DNA from: CAZIMM01 sp964540415
Lineage (GTDB): Bacteria; Bacillota; Clostridia; Oscillospirales; Acutalibacteraceae
Direction of reading: 5' to 3'
NCBI GenBank assembly: GCA_964540415.1
Contig: CAZIMM010000085.1
Span: 1-9,244, forward strand
Length of the DNA: 9,244 bases
The translations under genes were made by a program, and so were the position numbers. Below are positions 5,953-9,244 of the stretch, in pieces. The notes below the pieces were generated by a model. It did no database searches and was not told the origin of the DNA. It saw nothing but the letters and a program-made list of their open reading frames with translations. Numbering within the stretch: position 1 is the first letter of the stretch; the number at the start of each line of letters is the position of its first letter.

Positions 5953-7419
5953 TTAATAGCTGTCAAAGAAATTGTCAAATACGCTGTAGCCCAGTCCGAA
6001 ATATTTGAAAATCCAGACAATGGGGGAGTATTTGAAAACCGTCCAGTCAAGCACGGTGACCAGCAGACGCAAAAAATACGGCGTGTCGATGGTCTTGGGT
6101 ACGTTCACCTTTGCAAAGCTTTCACCCTTAACGTTGAGAACGAACGGCTGTGAATAGCAGATTCCGCTGTCCCCGGTGATATAAAACCTTACATACAGTG
6201 ACGGCGTGTTGAGCAGGGAGGCAGAGTGCAAATCGAGTGTGGCTGTGCCGCTTGCGATGTCGCTTGTGCGGTTGATGACGTTGCAGTTCGACACCCAGGT
6301 TATCTCATCGAAATTAGTGCCGGTGATTGTGATTGTGTCGTTCGCCTCATCAACGGACACACTTGTCACCATGGGAGTATCGTTGCGCAGGTAAGCCTTT
6401 GAGTCATAAACCTCCTTTTCGTCGAAGCCCGGGATTTCCGCCATGCCGTTGAGTTCAAAGCCGTTTGTATAATGTGACACCGAGAAGAAATGGCCGTTTG
6501 AAAGGCTTTCCCTGAAGGAATCCATGGTGAAGCTTTTCATCATTGTCATTGTGTAAGCATCGTTCACGGAGCTGTCGTCGTGCGAATCGGCGAAGGTGAA
6601 GCCCCAGGGTACAACGCCGTTGGGAATTGTCTTTTGCAGAATCTGGTCATAAAGAATACGGTCGCAGCGGGTGTGCCCGTCGGAGGCACTGTTTATGCCC
6701 ATGCCGAGGCTTGAACCGGCGTTGTCAAGAAAAACCTTTGCAAATTTGTTAACATAATACTCGTCAACGGGCTGCCCGACGTGTTTCTCACTGTCTTTGT
6801 CTGGATAAACATATTCTCCGATGTGGGAGAGCATAGACAGTCCGCCCGCATCCTTGACCCCCTTGGACGGCGTTTCATAATCGCCGTAAACCCCTGCAAG
6901 TCCCTGCCCGTAATCGCAGAAATAACCTGTGAGATGGCAGTCGCAAAACGGGGTTGCCATGTTCAACTCAATGCCCTGAGGAACGTCAAGCATGCCGTTT
7001 CGGTGCGTGCGGCTTTCCGAAGCCGCTGTGCCGGAGGTGTAGGCAGTGTATTCACTGTCGGTGAGCGGAATGATATCAGCCATTTTGGTGCGCTCACGCT
7101 TAATGTACCTGACAAGGGGAATGGTCTGCGGTTGTTTGTTCCAGCCGCGGTTTATTGTGCCGTGGTCTGTAAGGGCAACAATATCATAATCCAGGTCGTA
7201 ATGCATCTGCACATATTCGTGAATGGTCAGATATCCGTCGGATGCCGTCGTGTGGCTATGCAGCTGGGTCTTGTAGCTTCCCCAGGTGTTCCAGTCGATT
7301 CCTTCATAGGGGTTGATGATAACGTATTCCTTACTGCCTGAGGCGGCAACGGAAACTACGCAGACAAAGAACAGTGAGAGGCACAAAAGAACGCTGAGCA
7401 GAGCTTTAAATTTTTTCAA
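5953..7419 (-). CDS. Secreted PHP-domain metal-dependent hydrolase with Ig/IPT-like domain
   Basis: A 488-residue exported protein. Residues 1-28 are a signal peptide (KKFK n-region, hydrophobic core, VSVAASG near the cleavage site). Residues about 50-320 hold a PHP-type metal site: LHSHTTASDG (His54, His56, Asp61), LTDHG (Asp85, His86), QGIEL (Glu151), CHLTGY (His162), LSHIGE (His199) and FADSHDD (Asp278, His280). All expected ligands are present, so an active phosphoesterase-type hydrolase is likely. Residues about 348-430 look like an IPT/TIG or Ig-like beta domain (DTITITGTNF). The last 45 residues are rich in Phe, Tyr and Trp with no charged anchor after them. The frame is open to 7497, overlapping the upstream gene, but TTG 7419 has an AAGGTGA site and begins a proper signal peptide. 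Second gene of an operon with the GPH symporter, 43 bases after its stop. Substrate unknown. Confidence 0.82.
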   Translation of the reverse strand: MKKFKALLSVLLCLSLFFVCVVSVAASGSKEYVIINPYEGIDWNTWGSYKTQLHSHTTASDGYLTIHEYVQMHYDLDYDIVALTDHGTINRGWNKQPQTIPLVRYIKRERTKMADIIPLTDSEYTAYTSGTAASESRTHRNGMLDVPQGIELNMATPFCDCHLTGYFCDYGQGLAGVYGDYETPSKGVKDAGGLSMLSHIGEYVYPDKDSEKHVGQPVDEYYVNKFAKVFLDNAGSSLGMGINSASDGHTRCDRILYDQILQKTIPNGVVPWGFTFADSHDDSSVNDAYTMTMMKSFTMDSFRESLSNGHFFSVSHYTNGFELNGMAEIPGFDEKEVYDSKAYLRNDTPMVTSVSVDEANDTITITGTNFDEITWVSNCNVINRTSDIASGTATLDLHSASLLNTPSLYVRFYITGDSGICYSQPFVLNVKGESFAKVNVPKTIDTPYFLRLLVTVLDWTVFKYSPIVWIFKYFGLGYSVFDNFFDSY

Positions 7420-7424
7420 ATCAA

Positions 7425-7431
7425 TCACCTT
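7425..7431 (-). promoter_or_regulatory. Ribosome binding site deciding the TTG start at 7419
   Basis: The minus strand reads AAGGTGA, then five bases, then TTG. The protein then begins M-KKFK and runs into a hydrophobic core, a normal signal peptide. The longer reading would put 26 unlikely residues before it and overlap the upstream gene by 35 bases. Confidence 0.85.
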
Positions 7432-7462
7432 TCCGTATGCTTTATTTAAAAACCAAAACTTA

Positions 7463-9079
7463 TCAAACCTTGCTCTCCGCGGTTTCTTCTCCGACAAGCA
7501 TTTCCATCATCGCGGTCATTTCCGCCTGTTCCTCCTCGTTGTCGGAATTTCCGATGAGGGCGCGGCGGGCATTGAGCTTGAGATACATCTGCTCTTTTTT
7601 CTCTCCCACAAGGTCATAGAAAAACAGCGGAATAATCTTTACAATTGACGGAATCGACCAGCCGAAAATATAAAGGAAATAGAGCCGCTTGTATGTTGTC
7701 ATGCTGCCTTGAGACATATGAGACATCGGTATTGCCGCATCGTAACCTGTCCATTTGAAAGCGGCAATTGTGAACAGCGCACTGAGGGGAGATGTAATTT
7801 TGTTGATGAGGTTTTTGATGAGGTTGAATGTGCCGTCCGGGCGTTCTCCGGTGACATATTCCGTGTAATCGTTGATTTCCCTGTCAAGCTCAGCCTCAAA
7901 CACCATTGCCGGGGCATCGTCAAGACCGTTGAGCATCCAGAAAAACGAGAATTGCAGGCAGAACAGAAGGTTGTTTGCCATCAGCTTGTCACCGGCAATG
8001 AATTGCAGCAGAGAACGCAGAATATCAATCGAGCGGAAAATGATAACTCCGCGCCGCATATTTCCCTTCATCAGCTTCATGAGCCTCGGCACGAGCGCTA
8101 TGCTCAAATTTCTGACAAAGGTGTTCGGCATATAAACAAGAGAGCTTTTCATTGCGCCGCCGATGATTTCAAGCTGAGTGACAAGATCCCAGGAGTAACC
8201 GCCCGTGCTGAACCAGCTTGTGGCAAACTCTGCCGCAAAGTTCCGCAGAGCGTATTTGTTTTTGAGTATGTAAAACAGTGACTTTGTGACCGGCGCAGGC
8301 TTCTTTTGAAGCATAATGCGCTCGCGCGTGCCGAAGGCAAGAGTCATGTTGGATATTGTTCCGAGAATTGCCGCGGTAATCCCGAGAAATGCAAAGAGCG
8401 AGGGCATGGAGATGTTTGTAACTCCCCAGCGGTTGAGGTCCTGAATGGGCATGAACAGTGTGTAAACAAGCCCGGCTCCGAGGTCGTTTGAATACTGATT
8501 GACCACACCCAGAGTAATACGGTCCTGCGGGTTGGGGGTCATGAGGGTTGTGATGTTGTTGCGCGGGATGCCGTGAATTGTTGAGAAGGTTTCCTGAACA
8601 AACAGTACGACGAAGAGAAATATAATTTTTTTCGGGTCATCCGTCTGCTCGGAAGGGAAAATCAGTGCTCCGCAGTAAAGAAGGGCAGTGCTGAGGTAAT
8701 AAGGAATCGGGGTAAAAATCATGTAAGGCCGCGCCTTGCCCCAACGGGTTCTGGTTCGATCGTAAAGAATTCCCATCAGAGGGTCGTTGAGCACGTCCCA
8801 GATACCGATGAGTGAGAGAATGGCAGCGACATAGACCATGTCGATTCTCAGCACACTGACAAAATAAAGCGTTCTGTAAGTGTTGATTCCGCTGACAATG
8901 TTTCCCGCAAAGCCCGCAAAAGCTGGATAGAGCATTTCCTTGACGCTGAGAACGGGGGTATGAAACATTTTTGCCGCAAGCTCGCGGTAATGCTCATACT
9001 GAACCTGTCCCATTTCCTTTGCGGAGTTTTCCTCGGCTTCAAATATCCGCCTGACAAATTCCTGTGGCTCTTTTGCCAA
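7463..9079 (-). CDS. GPH-family (glycoside-pentoside-hexuronide):cation symporter
   Basis: A 538-residue membrane protein of the MelB-like MFS_2 group, which imports sugars or glycosides with Na+ or H+. The family signature is clear: DVLNDPLMGILYDRTRTRWG (residues 95-114) followed by KARPY, containing the cation-site type Asp pair (Asp95, Asp99) and the Asp-Arg loop. About 12 hydrophobic segments follow. The protein is longer than typical members (about 450-480): there is a charged N-terminal stretch of about 42 residues before the first membrane region, a loop near RERIMLQKKPAPVTKS, and an acidic C-terminal tail (GNSDNEEEQAEM). The frame opens at 9160, but TTG 9079 has GGGGAGG eight bases upstream, so I start there. 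First gene of an operon with the secreted PHP protein; its promoter is at 9132-9160 and is flanked by operator-like dyads. The substrate is not readable; an oligosaccharide or glycoside fits the neighbourhood. Confidence 0.88.
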   Translation of the reverse strand: MAKEPQEFVRRIFEAEENSAKEMGQVQYEHYRELAAKMFHTPVLSVKEMLYPAFAGFAGNIVSGINTYRTLYFVSVLRIDMVYVAAILSLIGIWDVLNDPLMGILYDRTRTRWGKARPYMIFTPIPYYLSTALLYCGALIFPSEQTDDPKKIIFLFVVLFVQETFSTIHGIPRNNITTLMTPNPQDRITLGVVNQYSNDLGAGLVYTLFMPIQDLNRWGVTNISMPSLFAFLGITAAILGTISNMTLAFGTRERIMLQKKPAPVTKSLFYILKNKYALRNFAAEFATSWFSTGGYSWDLVTQLEIIGGAMKSSLVYMPNTFVRNLSIALVPRLMKLMKGNMRRGVIIFRSIDILRSLLQFIAGDKLMANNLLFCLQFSFFWMLNGLDDAPAMVFEAELDREINDYTEYVTGERPDGTFNLIKNLINKITSPLSALFTIAAFKWTGYDAAIPMSHMSQGSMTTYKRLYFLYIFGWSIPSIVKIIPLFFYDLVGEKKEQMYLKLNARRALIGNSDNEEEQAEMTAMMEMLVGEETAESKV

Positions 9080-9087
9080 TAGATATG

Positions 9088-9094
9088 CCTCCCC
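9088..9094 (-). promoter_or_regulatory. Ribosome binding site deciding the TTG start at 9079
   Basis: The minus strand has GGGGAGG, eight bases, then TTG. The 27 codons that precede it in frame run through the -10 box and part of the -35 box of the predicted promoter, so they cannot be translated from that transcript. Confidence 0.85.
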
Positions 9095-9104
9095 TGCGAA
9101 ATTA

Positions 9105-9121
9105 TTGTATAATATATACAA
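9105..9121. promoter_or_regulatory. Operator-like palindrome just downstream of the transcription start
   Basis: TTGTATA (9105-9111), ATA, TATACAA (9115-9121): a perfect 7-bp inverted repeat. It begins about four bases after the predicted start of transcription of the symporter operon and lies upstream of the ribosome site. This is a common position for a repressor operator. The regulator is not in the window; chance is possible because the stretch is AT-rich. Confidence 0.5.
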
Positions 9122-9131
9122 ATATATTAGA

Positions 9132-9160
9132 ATTCTATCACGTTCGACAATGATTGTCAA
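9132..9160 (-). promoter_or_regulatory. Promoter of the symporter-PHP operon
   Basis: On the minus strand a perfect TTGACA (9155-9160), 17 bases, then TAGAAT (9132-9137) preceded by TGA, giving an extended -10. This is a very good sigma-A promoter. Transcription should start near 9125, leaving a leader of about 45 bases before TTG 9079. Confidence 0.85.
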
Positions 9161-9189
9161 TTACTGTCGGCAACATTAATTTGTCGAAC
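9142..9189. promoter_or_regulatory. Cluster of TGTC(GAA) half-sites forming inverted repeats over the promoter
   Basis: GACAAT-G-ATTGTC (9146-9158) is a perfect 13-base dyad overlapping the spacer and the -35. The outer GTTCGACAA (9142-9150) is repeated exactly in inverse as TTGTCGAAC (9181-9189), 30 bases apart. A further TGTCGGC lies at 9165-9171. The repetition of one half-site around a strong promoter points to binding of a dimeric regulator, probably a repressor. The regulator gene may lie just beyond the right edge. Confidence 0.55.
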
Positions 9190-9244
9190 TGTAGGATTAC
9201 AATAGATGTGTTACAAAAAATGAAAAAAGAGTAGCGAATAGGAA
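9190..9244. other. AT-rich edge of intergenic region, nothing clear
   Basis: No open frame with a ribosome site is visible. A TACAAT at 9198-9203 on the plus strand could be a -10 box of a divergent gene beyond the edge, but I see no matching -35. Confidence 0.3.

Noticed and set aside
6781..7341. A 186-codon plus-strand frame opposite the PHP gene
   Set aside because: Opposite strand shows all PHP metal-binding motifs, so that strand is the coding one.
7709..8281. A 190-codon plus-strand frame opposite the symporter
   Set aside because: Antisense to a clear GPH membrane protein; rich in His, Cys, Arg and Gln as expected of a shadow frame.
9198..9203. TACAAT as a -10 box of a divergent plus-strand promoter
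   Set aside because: No -35 hexamer at 16-18 bases and no gene visible before the window ends.

Overview
The window looks like chromosomal DNA of a low- to mid-GC Gram-positive anaerobe, most likely a Clostridia gut or rumen bacterium (Oscillospiraceae/Ruminococcaceae-like). This is an inference. It rests on the strong AGGAGG-type ribosome sites, several TTG/GTG starts, a Gram-positive style signal peptide, and the protein families present (GPH symporter, cytoplasmic SGNH esterase, secreted PHP protein). There are no RNA genes, insertion sequences, phage genes or CRISPR arrays.

Layout. (1) Bases 2-463, + strand: the 3' part of an AlkD-like DNA alkylation repair gene, cut by the window edge. 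(2) A bidirectional terminator at 484-515 separates it from a convergent two-gene unit read leftward: an AraC-type regulator with a GyrI-like effector domain (2600 to 1728), then an MFS efflux-type transporter (1726 to 530). The two are separated by one base, so the regulator probably controls the pump in response to a small molecule. (3) Further right on the minus strand is a 730-residue cytoplasmic protein that looks like a clan-A glycoside hydrolase but that I cannot assign to a family (4865 to 2673). (4) A compact divergent promoter region (4866-5007) serves this gene and, on the plus strand, an SGNH/GDSL hydrolase (5008-5805). (5) A long bidirectional terminator (5891-5933) closes that gene against a second convergent unit: a GPH-family sugar:cation symporter (9079 to 7463) followed by a secreted PHP-domain metallo-hydrolase (7419 to 5953). 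This unit starts at a well-formed promoter (9132-9160) surrounded by inverted repeats that look like operators.

Working model (inference): the GPH symporter imports a glycoside, the GH-like protein cleaves it in the cytoplasm, and the SGNH hydrolase removes acyl groups. The secreted PHP protein would remove phosphate outside the cell or at its surface. The efflux unit and the repair gene look unrelated. Four reading frames open well upstream of their real starts; I moved the starts to TTG, GTG or ATG codons that have good Shine-Dalgarno sites. I see no defence system or other wholly new system. The least explained items are the GH-like protein, the secreted PHP protein with its aromatic C-terminal tail, and the operator cluster at the right edge.
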